DNA from: Oscillospiraceae bacterium
GTDB taxonomy: Bacteria > Bacillota_A > Clostridia > Oscillospirales > Oscillospiraceae
Length of the DNA: 7,679 nt
Reading direction: 5' to 3'
Assembly (NCBI GenBank): GCA_017411665.1
Contig: JAFQPT010000026.1
Location: forward strand, 1 to 7,679
Within the stretch, counting starts at the first letter, position 1; each line of letters starts with the position of its first letter. Positions 1-5,910 of this stretch are shown piece by piece. Below the pieces are notes generated by a model, which saw nothing but the letters and a program-made list of their open reading frames with translations, did no database searches and was not told the DNA's origin. The position numbers and the translations under genes are program-made.

Positions 1-28
1 GATGACGTACATTTGTTGTTTCTTTCCA

Positions 29-58
29 TTGCATCCCATTTCTCCCCCGTGCTATACT
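29..58 (+). promoter_or_regulatory. Candidate SigA promoter for the YbaB-like gene
   Basis: An extended -10 element, TGC TATACT, lies at 50-58 (hexamer 53-58, five of six consensus bases). A weak -35, TTGCAT, lies at 29-34 with an 18-base spacer. Transcription would start around 65, just ahead of the AGGAGG ribosome binding site at 72-77. The weak -35 is offset by the extended -10. Called from sequence alone. Confidence 0.5.
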
Positions 59-83
59 GAAGAAAAACCTCAGGAGGTCACCT

Positions 84-383
84 ATGGATGCTTACACCGA
101 AAGCCGCATTGCCCGATTCAGCGACGAGCTGGACAATATGACCGACAACATGGAAAGCATGGAATACTACGGCAGTGCCGAGGGCGTGGTATTTGCCACT
201 GTGAACGGCAGACACGAGCTGCTGCGAGTGGAAATCGACCCCAAGGAGCTGTATCCCGAAAACGCGGAGCGTCTGCAGCGACTGATCGTAGAAGCTATTC
301 GCGACGCTCACGAGGATGCCACCATCACCGAAGAGCAGTACAGCTGGGCATTCATCAGCGAAGATCTTTGTCTGGGATGCTGA
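84..383 (+). CDS. YbaB/EbfC-like nucleoid-associated family protein, small and acidic
   Basis: This 99-residue protein resembles the YbaB/EbfC family in length and layout. A helical N-terminus (about 5-28) is followed by a beta-rich core with the typical pattern at about 34-53 (EGVVFATVNGRHELLRVEID) and a helix at about 60-80 (ERLQRLIVEAIRDAHEDA). Canonical YbaB is a dimeric DNA-binding protein usually encoded between dnaX and recR; neither gene is next to this one, so it is probably a paralogue. It carries 23 Asp/Glu against 8 Arg/Lys, very acidic for a DNA binder, and lacks the usual glycine-rich tail, ending in DLCLGC. It may therefore bind a protein instead of DNA. The start is supported by AGGAGG at 72-77 and an upstream promoter. 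Its natural terminator may be the one at 969-997, now separated by the inserted block. Family call moderate; function unknown. Confidence 0.7.
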   Translation: MDAYTESRIARFSDELDNMTDNMESMEYYGSAEGVVFATVNGRHELLRVEIDPKELYPENAERLQRLIVEAIRDAHEDATITEEQYSWAFISEDLCLGC

Positions 384-402
384 GTAAAAAATCGACCACC
401 CA

Positions 403-440
403 GTCAGCTTCGCTGACAGCCCTCCTTATCGAAGGAGGGC
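403..440. repeat. Left-end paired hairpins of the DUF559 block
   Basis: Two perfect hairpins lie side by side. The first is GTCAGC-TTC-GCTGAC (403-417, 6-bp stem). The second is GCCCTCCTT-ATCG-AAGGAGGGC (419-440, 9-bp stem). The second stem has no T-tract, so it is not a classical terminator, although it could slow transcription coming from the upstream gene. The second hairpin is the module conserved in the other copies in this window; the first is variable in sequence but keeps a TTC loop in the copy at 4843-4988. Confidence 0.75.
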
Positions 441-462
441 CAATTACTGCAGAGGGTTTTAT

Positions 463-819
463 ATGGAATATAGCAAACACAACAAGACAAACGCTAAAAC
501 CTTGCGCAAAAACATGACTAAGGAAGAACGTCATTTATGGTATGATTTTCTCCGTCATTATCCGATTCACTTTTATCGTCAGCGCATGATTGGCCCATAC
601 ATCGTTGATTTTTACTGCCCAAAAGCAATGCTTGTTATAGAACTTGATGGCTCACAACACTTCGAAAAAACAGGCCTTGAAAATGATACACTGCGTGATC
701 AATATCTCGCTGACCAATCTCTGATGGTATTGCGAATCCCAAACAATGAAATCAATTACAATTTCAACAATGTATGTGAATATATCGACCACATTGTAAA
801 ACAACGTACAAATGTTTGA
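463..819 (+). CDS. DUF559 endonuclease-like protein (PD-(D/E)XK fold)
   Basis: This 118-residue protein is a typical short DUF559 protein, a family related to very-short-patch-repair endonucleases and the restriction-endonuclease fold. The family N-terminus is visible (LRKNMTKEERHLWYDFLR, residues 14-31), then RQRMIGPYIVDFYCP (39-53) with Asp49, then the core IELDGSQH (59-66) with Glu60, Asp62 and His66. Arg78 (LRDQYL) and Arg91 (VLRIPN) complete the usual set, so the nuclease centre looks intact. The ATG has AGAGGG six bases upstream (451-456). The gene is visibly AT-richer than its neighbours and lies inside paired inverted repeats, which suggests it travels with them. Cleavage of the repeat DNA is an attractive but untested idea. 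Family assignment strong; biological role unknown. Confidence 0.85.
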   Translation: MEYSKHNKTNAKTLRKNMTKEERHLWYDFLRHYPIHFYRQRMIGPYIVDFYCPKAMLVIELDGSQHFEKTGLENDTLRDQYLADQSLMVLRIPNNEINYNFNNVCEYIDHIVKQRTNV

Positions 820-830
820 CTATGCAACCA

Positions 831-944
831 GCCCTCCTTCGATAAGGAGCACGACGCGTTAAACAAACAGTCCGGTGGACTGTTTGTAGCCAAAGCGGGA
901 AGCAATCTACGATTGCGACCAGATCCGTAGGCTGTCGCCTACGG
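831..944. repeat. Right-end array of four different perfect hairpins
   Basis: Four stem-loops follow each other. CTCCTT-CGAT-AAGGAG (834-849) is the inverted counterpart of the left-end hairpin. ACAAACAGTCC-GGT-GGACTGTTTGT (863-887) has an 11-bp stem. GCAATC-TAC-GATTGC (902-916) has a 6-bp stem. CCGTAGGC-TGTC-GCCTACGG (925-944) has an 8-bp stem. All stems are perfect but unrelated to each other in sequence, while loop sizes stay at 3-4 bases. This is a modular, REP-like arrangement and not a direct-repeat array. Confidence 0.75.
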
Positions 945-968
945 CGACTGGGTGGTCGACTTATTTCC

Positions 969-997
969 CCGCGCTTTCATCACAAAGCGCGGTTTTT
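969..997 (+). terminator. Strong intrinsic terminator
   Basis: A perfect 9-bp stem CCGCGCTTT / AAAGCGCGG (969-977 and 984-992) with loop CATCAC is followed by TTTTT (993-997). It lies directly after the right end of the DUF559 block and ahead of the next promoter. It would stop transcription from the DUF559 gene, and was probably the original terminator of the YbaB-like gene. Confidence 0.85.
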
Positions 998-1029
998 CCA
1001 TTTCTATTCAGAATATTCACATCTCCCTA

Positions 1030-1058
1030 TTGACAAATTAGGTTTAATCCGTTAAACT
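1030..1058 (+). promoter_or_regulatory. Promoter of the BlaI/BlaR1-like operon
   Basis: A perfect -35, TTGACA (1030-1035), is followed after exactly 17 bases by TAAACT (1053-1058, four of six -10 bases). The -10 is overlapped by the palindrome GTTTAA-N4-TTAAAC, so a repressor bound there would block RNA polymerase. The leader is about 50 bases and ends in a strong ribosome binding site, AAAGGAGGT (1099-1107), nine bases or fewer from the ATG. Confidence 0.75.
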
Positions 1059-1090
1059 CTAACCATAACAAAGGTTGAATTAATTAAACC
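1041..1090. promoter_or_regulatory. Two operator-like palindromes for the BlaI-type repressor
   Basis: Site 1 is GTTTAA-TCCG-TTAAAC (1042-1057), overlapping the -10. Site 2 is GGTTGAATT-AATTAAACC (1073-1090), a palindrome with eight of nine pairs matched. Both contain the half-site GGTTTAAT or a one-base variant. Their centres are 32 bp apart, about three helical turns, so two repressor dimers would sit on the same face of the DNA. BlaI and MecI of staphylococci also bind dyads at their own promoters; the base sequence here differs from the staphylococcal TACA/TGTA motif. Binding is inferred. Confidence 0.6.
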
Positions 1091-1115
1091 AACCATTTAA
1101 AGGAGGTTCTCATAT

Positions 1116-1478
1116 ATGGAAACACCCAAGATTTTTGAAAGCGAATACCGCTTCTGTCTGATCATGTGGGAAAACGAGCCTGTCAATTCCACAGAGCTGG
1201 TGAAGCTGTGCAAGCAGCAGTTGGGCTGGTCGAAGGCAACTACCTACACCGTGATCCGCAGACTGGCAGAGCGCGGCGTGCTGAAAAACGAAAACGCCAT
1301 TGTCACTTCTCTGATTTCCAAGGAAGAGGCGCAGGCATCCCGTCTGAACGAAATGGTAGAAGAAACCTTCGAGGGCTCCATGCCCGCATTCATCGCCGCG
1401 TTTTCCCGCTCCAAGAAACTCAGCAGACGGGAGGTCGACCAGCTCAAGCAGCTGATTGACAGCTATGAGGAGGGTTAA
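1116..1478 (+). CDS. BlaI/MecI/CopY-family transcriptional repressor
   Basis: This 120-residue protein has the family's usual length. An N-terminal winged helix-turn-helix (about 6-70) includes SEYRFCLIMWENEPVNSTEL and the recognition helix SKATTYTVIRRLAERG (39-54). A C-terminal dimerisation region ends in KKLSRREVDQLKQLID (about 99-114). In this family a dimer represses its own operon until the partner protease triggers its cleavage. In staphylococcal BlaI the cut is an Asn-Phe bond ahead of the KLS segment; Ala95-Phe96 lies at the equivalent place here (my alignment from memory). The partner gene starts three bases after the stop. Autoregulation through the palindromes at 1041-1090 is likely. 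No beta-lactamase or penicillin-binding-protein gene follows, so a resistance role is not supported. Confidence 0.9.
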   Translation: METPKIFESEYRFCLIMWENEPVNSTELVKLCKQQLGWSKATTYTVIRRLAERGVLKNENAIVTSLISKEEAQASRLNEMVEETFEGSMPAFIAAFSRSKKLSRREVDQLKQLIDSYEEG

Positions 1479-1481
1479 TCA

Positions 1482-4400
1482 ATGACTCCCTTGATACAAA
1501 ATCTGTTGACCGCAAGCTTCCACGGCAGTATTGTGATTGCCGCAGTATTCGTGCTTCGGCTGATTTTGAGAAAAGCACCGAAGCGCGTGGTCTGTGTGCT
1601 GTGGATGCTGGCGTTTATCCGTCTGCTGATGCCCTTTCAGTTGGAAAGCAAGCTCAGTCTGCAGCCGGAAGCACTTCCGCTGGAAGACACGACCATTTAT
1701 GAGACAGTGATCGAATACACTTCCTCGGATAACATCACCACAACAGAGCCTCAGCCAAACGACGACAGCACAGTCACGCAGCCAATTATCCCCGAACATT
1801 TTGACAGCAATCTTGCCGGTGAAACAGATTTTGTCCAGCCGGAACTTGAAGAAGACACTCCCATCCATTGGACAAGCATGCTTCCCTATTTTTGGATGGT
1901 CGGAACAATCTGTTGTCTTTTGTATGCGTTCGTCTCTTACATCCAGCTGAAGCGTACCGTCCGTGAAGCAGTGAGAATCATCGGTTGTTGGGAATGTGAC
2001 CGCATTGAAACCGCATTCATCCTCGGCTACATCCGCCCACGCATTTATGTTCCCATGGGGCTCAGCCGCAGAACCAGAAAAAACATTCTTGCCCACGAAT
2101 GGGCGCACCTGCAGACGGGTGACCACTGGTTTAAGCTGCTGGCCTATCTGGCCTGCTGTCTGCACTGGTTCAATCCCCTTGTGTGGGTGGCATATCGTTT
2201 GATGTGCAAGGACATGGAACACGCCTGCGATGAACGAGTGGTACGCTACATGAATCTGGAAGCACGAAAGCAGTACTCCCACGCACTGCTCACCTGCTCT
2301 ACCAACCACAGCCACTACACCCCCTGCCCCGTGGCTTTTGGGGAAGTCAGTGTGAAATCTCGTATTCTTTCCGTACTGAACTACCGCAAGCCGAGCTTCT
2401 GGATCACACTGATTGCAGTAATCGCAGTAGCTTGTGTCGGTGTATTTCTGATGACAAGTCCCACCTCTCTGAAATCATCAGACAATGCTCTGCCGGATGA
2501 AATGATGGAATTGGCCGATGCAATCCACGCAGAGCCTTATTTGGGCAACCCCGAAAAGGAAAAACTGAGCAAACTACTGGCGCGAGTCACCCCCGAACCG
2601 CTCACCGCTCCCAAAGTAAGGAAGACCGTCACCGTCTCCAATGTGGATGAGCTTTTGACCGCCCTTGCCCCCGATACCGAAATTGTCTTGATGCCCGGTA
2701 CATACAAGCTGTGGGAAGCTGCCGATTACGGTAACAATGACAAGTATCACAGTTACTACAGTTGGGGCAACAGTAATCAGTTGGAACTGTACAATCTAAA
2801 AAACTGCATTCTCAGCGGCAGTGGCAAGGGCGATACCGTCATTCTGGCAGAGCCCTCCGAAGCAGATGTTCTGCTGCTAAAAAGCTGCAGCAACCTCTAT
2901 CTAAAGGGCATCACCTTCGGTCACGCAACCGCTCCCGTACAGTATTCCTGTAGCGGCTATGCGCTTTCTATGCGAGCCTGTATGAATATGATGATGGAGG
3001 ATTTGGGTCTGTATGGCTGCGGTGTCATCGGCTTGTACACCGACCTGTGCCACAACATCTCCATTTCCAACAGTGACATCTACGACTGCTCTACCAACGG
3101 CATCGCTCTATCGGAAACCTATTATGCAGATATCTTCGAATGCAATTTGTATGACATTGGAACGCTGCAAAATAACGCAGGCAGCATTATTTCCGTATTC
3201 GGCGGAAGCAATGTCAGCGTTTCCAACTGCCAAATCGAAAATAACCATTCCCGCGAGCTCATTTCCTGCAATAACAATGATGCATTATTCCAAGGAAATC
3301 GTTTCGCCGACAACCACGTCAGCGACGGTGCTTTCTGGTTCACTCAGTGCAGCCCCGTTTTGAACGACAACACTTTTGAACAAAACGAGTTGATGAACTG
3401 GTACTATGAATTCAGTGAACCTGCATCGGACCTCAACGGCAAGGAGCTGACAAAAGAATATTTTGACAGTATTCATATCAAAACCTTTAAGCCCACCGCA
3501 GTTAAGACAATCGTAAGTGTCGCCACCGTTGATGATTTCCTTGCAGCCATTGCTCCCAATACGGAAATCGTGCTGGAGGGTGAACTGTTTGACTTGAGTA
3601 AAGCCACCGGCTACGGAAATACAAATGGTGCGTACTATTACTGGAACCCTGTGCACGACGGCTATGAGCTGGTCATCCACAACGTCAATAACATGACAAT
3701 TTGCAGTCTTGATGACAACATGGATCAGCACAGCATCACTGCATTCCCCCGTTACGCAAATGTTCTGCACTTCCAATTCTGCAGCAACATCACCCTGTCG
3801 GGCTTCACCGCGGGACATACGGAAACCGGAGCAGCCTGCGGCGGCGGTGTCATCCGCATCGACACCAGCGAGCAGTTTACCATCGACAATTGCGGTCTGT
3901 TCGGCTGTGGTACCATCGGCATTGACGCGAGCTCCAGCCGTAGCATCACCGTCACCGAATGTGATATTTATGAATGTACCACAGGCGGCATCTTTGCTCA
4001 TATGGTCAATGATATGGAAATCAAGAACACCACCTTCCGTGATTTGGGCGGGTACAACGGTATGAGCGGGTACATCATCGCACCCATGGAATGCAGCAAC
4101 ATCATTATGGACGGTGAGGAAGTCACCGATTGCATCAACTATTTCGCCGAAAAAGTAAATGCCGATGAGATTTCTTTCCGCGTAAATGGGGAAGCTGTGG
4201 ATTCTGTCAGTGTATATGGTGGAACTGTGCCTTATGTCAGCGCAGACGTGGGTACATTCCTAAAAATCAAGCTTGATGGCATTCCGGAAAGCACCGCAGT
4301 TACCTGGTCATATGCTGACAGCACTGTAATCAATGCTATATCCCATCCTGATCACTGCCAAGTAGAAGTTCGAGGTATCGGCAAAGCGGTTCTGACCGCA

Positions 4401-4760
4401 CTTTGCGGCAATGTCCGCAAGGATATTGTCATCACCGGTACAATACCGACTGATGCAGCCGCTGTAAATTCTGATATATGCATTACTTACGACGGACAAA
4501 GCTTAACCGAATGCACTGCCGCAGTTGGAGATAGCATTGAATTCGGAACAGAAAATTTATCTTCAGATAACAGCTATATCATTAATTGGTCTTCAGACAA
4601 TTGGGACGCAATCTCTGTGGAATACACAAGTCAAACAACCTGCACTGTACATATTATCGGCACAGGTGAAGCAACACTCGCCGCATATGAACTCCCTCTC
4701 TCAGAATATGACAATGCCAAATATGCAGCAGTAAAAATTCACTGCCGTGAATCGTGGTAA
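1482..4760 (+). CDS. BlaR1/MecR1-type M56 metalloprotease with beta-helix and Ig-like sensor domains
   Basis: This 1092-residue membrane sensor-protease is nearly twice the length of BlaR1 (about 600). Its N-terminal third is a typical M56 unit: membrane segments at about 11-30, 36-52, 131-151 and 217-238, the pre-motif LGYIRPRIYVP, the zinc motif HEWAH (205-209), WFNPLVW, and DMEHACDE (244-251) with Glu246 the likely third ligand. A last membrane helix (306-324) leads outside. Beyond it, BlaR1 has a penicillin-binding domain; here no S-x-x-K acylation motif occurs anywhere from 325 to the end. Instead there are two right-handed parallel beta-helix domains (about 381-655 and 675-890), clear duplicates of each other, and two Ig-like (BIG2-type) domains (about 905-986 and 993-1092, with VTWSYADS and INWSSDN). 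The protein probably senses a wall or glycan ligand and triggers removal of the repressor encoded three bases upstream. Ribosome binding site GAGGAGGG lies at 1467-1474. Ligand unknown. Confidence 0.88.
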   Translation: MTPLIQNLLTASFHGSIVIAAVFVLRLILRKAPKRVVCVLWMLAFIRLLMPFQLESKLSLQPEALPLEDTTIYETVIEYTSSDNITTTEPQPNDDSTVTQPIIPEHFDSNLAGETDFVQPELEEDTPIHWTSMLPYFWMVGTICCLLYAFVSYIQLKRTVREAVRIIGCWECDRIETAFILGYIRPRIYVPMGLSRRTRKNILAHEWAHLQTGDHWFKLLAYLACCLHWFNPLVWVAYRLMCKDMEHACDERVVRYMNLEARKQYSHALLTCSTNHSHYTPCPVAFGEVSVKSRILSVLNYRKPSFWITLIAVIAVACVGVFLMTSPTSLKSSDNALPDEMMELADAIHAEPYLGNPEKEKLSKLLARVTPEPLTAPKVRKTVTVSNVDELLTALAPDTEIVLMPGTYKLWEAADYGNNDKYHSYYSWGNSNQLELYNLKNCILSGSGKGDTVILAEPSEADVLLLKSCSNLYLKGITFGHATAPVQYSCSGYALSMRACMNMMMEDLGLYGCGVIGLYTDLCHNISISNSDIYDCSTNGIALSETYYADIFECNLYDIGTLQNNAGSIISVFGGSNVSVSNCQIENNHSRELISCNNNDALFQGNRFADNHVSDGAFWFTQCSPVLNDNTFEQNELMNWYYEFSEPASDLNGKELTKEYFDSIHIKTFKPTAVKTIVSVATVDDFLAAIAPNTEIVLEGELFDLSKATGYGNTNGAYYYWNPVHDGYELVIHNVNNMTICSLDDNMDQHSITAFPRYANVLHFQFCSNITLSGFTAGHTETGAACGGGVIRIDTSEQFTIDNCGLFGCGTIGIDASSSRSITVTECDIYECTTGGIFAHMVNDMEIKNTTFRDLGGYNGMSGYIIAPMECSNIIMDGEEVTDCINYFAEKVNADEISFRVNGEAVDSVSVYGGTVPYVSADVGTFLKIKLDGIPESTAVTWSYADSTVINAISHPDHCQVEVRGIGKAVLTALCGNVRKDIVITGTIPTDAAAVNSDICITYDGQSLTECTAAVGDSIEFGTENLSSDNSYIINWSSDNWDAISVEYTSQTTCTVHIIGTGEATLAAYELPLSEYDNAKYAAVKIHCRESW

Positions 4761-4802
4761 ATCGGCATTAGCCGCTATCCATATCTCTTATCTCTATCCA
4801 CC

Positions 4803-4840
4803 GCCCGTTCCCGCCTCTCTCATCGGGAACGGGCAAATTT
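4803..4840 (+). terminator. Terminator of the BlaI/BlaR1-like operon
   Basis: A perfect 11-bp stem GCCCGTTCCCG / CGGGAACGGGC (4803-4813 and 4824-4834) has a 10-base loop and is followed by AAATTTAT. The T-tract is weak, but the position 42 bases after the stop codon and the stem strength support termination. It isolates the two-gene operon. Confidence 0.65.
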
Positions 4841-4842
4841 AT

Positions 4843-4988
4843 AGCCTCCCCTTCGATAAGGGGAGGGGGACCATGCGAAGCATGGTGGAAGGGTCGATCA
4901 TATGAGCTATTATGTATGATACGATTGTATCGACCACTCCGTCAAAATCGTTCCGATTTTGCCACCTCTCCTTATCGAAGGAGAGGCT
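4843..4988. repeat. Gene-free palindromic element related to the DUF559 block
   Basis: Two half-units face outward-in. The left one has hairpin CCTCCCCTT-CGAT-AAGGGGAGG (4845-4866), hairpin ACCATGC-GAA-GCATGGT (4870-4886), then GGGTCGAT (4891-4898). A 30-base AT-rich middle follows. The right one has ATCGACCACTCCGTC (4929-4943), hairpin CAAAATCG-TTC-CGATTTTG (4943-4961), then CCTCTCCTT-ATCG-AAGGAGAGG (4965-4986). The modules are those of the block at 391-960, but here the TCGACC ends are internal and the CTCC hairpins outermost. A 60-residue reading frame across this stretch is not considered a gene. Confidence 0.7.
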
Positions 4989-5008
4989 TTTACTTTCTTT
5001 TAAAGCGC

Positions 5009-5042
5009 AAAAATAACGGCTCCCCTTACACAGGGGAGCCGT
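5009..5042 (-). terminator. Terminator of the minus-strand SnoaL-like gene
   Basis: A perfect 11-bp stem ACGGCTCCCCT / AGGGGAGCCGT (5016-5026 and 5032-5042) has a five-base loop. Read on the minus strand it is followed by TTATTTTTG, a proper T-tract (5016 down to 5008). It lies 15 bases after the stop codon of the gene it ends. Confidence 0.85.
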
Positions 5043-5057
5043 CCATAACGTGTTTCC

Positions 5058-5570
5058 TTATTCGATTTCCGCGAAGAAGTCGTAGGAGGGGTCTCTGACC
5101 TTATCTCTGCCATTGTTGTAGTCATCGGTGTACTGCATGGGGCTGATGAGGAAGGTATTGTCCCCTGCAACCACACGCTTGACGATCACCCATTTGCCGT
5201 CACGCAGCTCCCACTTGTCAATGTCGCGGCAGCGAGCTTCCACAGTGAAGCTTGCTTCGCCCTTGCGATTCTTATACTTGCAGGCTGCGTACATGTAGGT
5301 TTCGCTGGCTGCCTTGGTGCAGTCATCGTTCAGCTTGATGAGGATGTTGGTCATCATGTGATGGGTGGAGATCATGTTTCTGTGCTGGTCCAGCATCATG
5401 TCAATAAAGCCGCGGCCGCTGCCCTTATAGGTGGGGCCGTAATCTACTTCCGCATCGTCGGAGAAAATGGTGTACCCCAGTTCGTTGTCAATGCGATCCA
5501 GCGCACGGCAGTAATTGAAGATTTGGTCACGAATGGCCTCTTTTGCCAAAAGCTTCTGCAGTTCCTTCAT
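5058..5570 (-). CDS. SnoaL-like / NTF2-fold protein, dehydratase-like
   Basis: This 170-residue protein belongs to the SnoaL-like group of the NTF2 superfamily, small cone-shaped alpha+beta proteins that include scytalone dehydratase and BaiE. The family layout is visible. The N-terminal helix IRDQIFNYCRALDRID has Tyr20 and Asp25 at the spacing of the catalytic Tyr-Asp pair of BaiE. STHHMMTN (68-75) holds His70 and His71 at the catalytic His position. The C-terminal strand KWELRDGKWVIVKRVVAGDN places Arg132 at the active-site Arg position. Enzyme activity is therefore plausible; the substrate is unknown. I chose Met at 5570 and not the upstream Met at 5681 because AAAGGAG (5580-5586, minus strand) sits nine bases before it and the upstream 37 codons overlap the promoter region. 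It is divergent from the GntR regulator, which probably controls it. Confidence 0.8.
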   Translation of the reverse strand: MKELQKLLAKEAIRDQIFNYCRALDRIDNELGYTIFSDDAEVDYGPTYKGSGRGFIDMMLDQHRNMISTHHMMTNILIKLNDDCTKAASETYMYAACKYKNRKGEASFTVEARCRDIDKWELRDGKWVIVKRVVAGDNTFLISPMQYTDDYNNGRDKVRDPSYDFFAEIE

Positions 5571-5609
5571 GTGTGAAAACTCCTTTCGGTTATTATATTT
5601 CTTATATCC

Positions 5610-5638
5610 ATTATAACAGAGCTTCACATAAAAGAAAA
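5610..5638 (-). promoter_or_regulatory. Promoter of the minus-strand SnoaL-like gene
   Basis: On the minus strand an extended -10, TGT TATAAT (hexamer 5615 to 5610), matches consensus perfectly. The -35 at 17-base spacing is only TTTTCT (5638 to 5633), so recognition probably relies on the extended -10. The leader would be about 35 bases, with the ribosome binding site near its end. Confidence 0.6.
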
Positions 5639-5809
5639 CAAAAATTCCCCGTCGAACGAATGCTTCCATTTCCATGCCCAATTAAGAAGTTTTCTTCCTG
5701 TTTGCACAAAATCTGCCGTTTGTGAAAGGATTGACGATTGTTTTTGCATTTTTGTGGAATCATACAATTACAGCCTCGAAAAATCAGCCAAATTAAAAAT
5801 TAACAATCA

Positions 5810-5839
5810 TTGAAAAAGCATACGAATCTATGCTAATTT
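5810..5839 (+). promoter_or_regulatory. Weak candidate promoter of the GntR gene with an inverted repeat
   Basis: TTGAAA (5810-5815) and TAATTT (5834-5839) with an 18-base spacer form a possible promoter. The inverted repeat AGCATA-CGAATC-TATGCT (5817-5834) fills the spacer. Other -10-like strings are TATAAT at 5839-5844 and TACAAT at 5907-5912, each lacking a good -35 at the right distance. The true start site cannot be decided from sequence. Confidence 0.3.
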
Positions 5840-5910
5840 ATAATTACGAGAGTTTTTTGTTTGTATCCGAAATAAAAATCGTCAAAAAATTGTTTATTTT
5901 GCATTTTACA

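Larger units (their letters stand above)
391..960. mobile_element. Palindromic repeat-bounded block carrying a DUF559 gene
   Basis: The block begins with TCGACCACCCAGTCAGC (392-408) and ends with GCGACTGGGTGGTCGA (944-959). The complement of the right end, TCGACCACCCAGTCGC, matches the left end over 14 contiguous bases, so these are terminal inverted repeats. A second, inner pair is also inverted: GCCCTCCTTATCGAAGGAGG at 419-438 and GCCCTCCTTCGATAAGGAG at 831-849. Between them is one AT-richer DUF559 gene. There is no transposase, so movement would need help in trans, or the DUF559 protein itself takes part (speculative). A convincing target-site duplication is not visible. A gene-free relative lies at 4843-4988. 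That this is one mobile unit is inferred from the paired ends, the insert-like position and the base composition. Confidence 0.6.

Noticed and set aside
831..960. Possible CRISPR array
   Set aside because: The units are hairpins of different sequence without a constant direct repeat or regular spacers, and no cas gene is present.
381..970. Target-site duplication around the DUF559 block
   Set aside because: The flanks (GTAAAAAA on the left, TTATTTCC on the right) show no clear direct repeat, so no duplication can be claimed.
1479..2315. Long minus-strand open frame opposite the BlaR1-type gene
   Set aside because: It is a shadow of the M56 protease frame. The plus frame has clear motifs and a ribosome binding site, while the minus product resembles nothing I recognise and has no supported start.
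3285..4001. 238-residue minus-strand open frame opposite the beta-helix region
   Set aside because: It is a mirror of the coding bias in the large gene, with no ribosome binding site or domain.
1116..4760. Beta-lactam resistance locus
   Set aside because: The regulator and protease belong to the BlaI/BlaR1 families, but the sensor lacks the acylation motif and no beta-lactamase or alternative penicillin-binding protein gene is nearby.
4916..5098. 60-residue plus-strand open frame
   Set aside because: It runs through the palindromic repeat, the minus-strand terminator and the end of the SnoaL-like gene, and its product is a low-complexity, Arg-rich string.
5571..5681. Upstream start adding 37 residues to the SnoaL-like protein
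   Set aside because: The extension covers the extended -10 promoter and the ribosome binding site that fit the shorter start at 5570, and the extra residues are not typical of the family.
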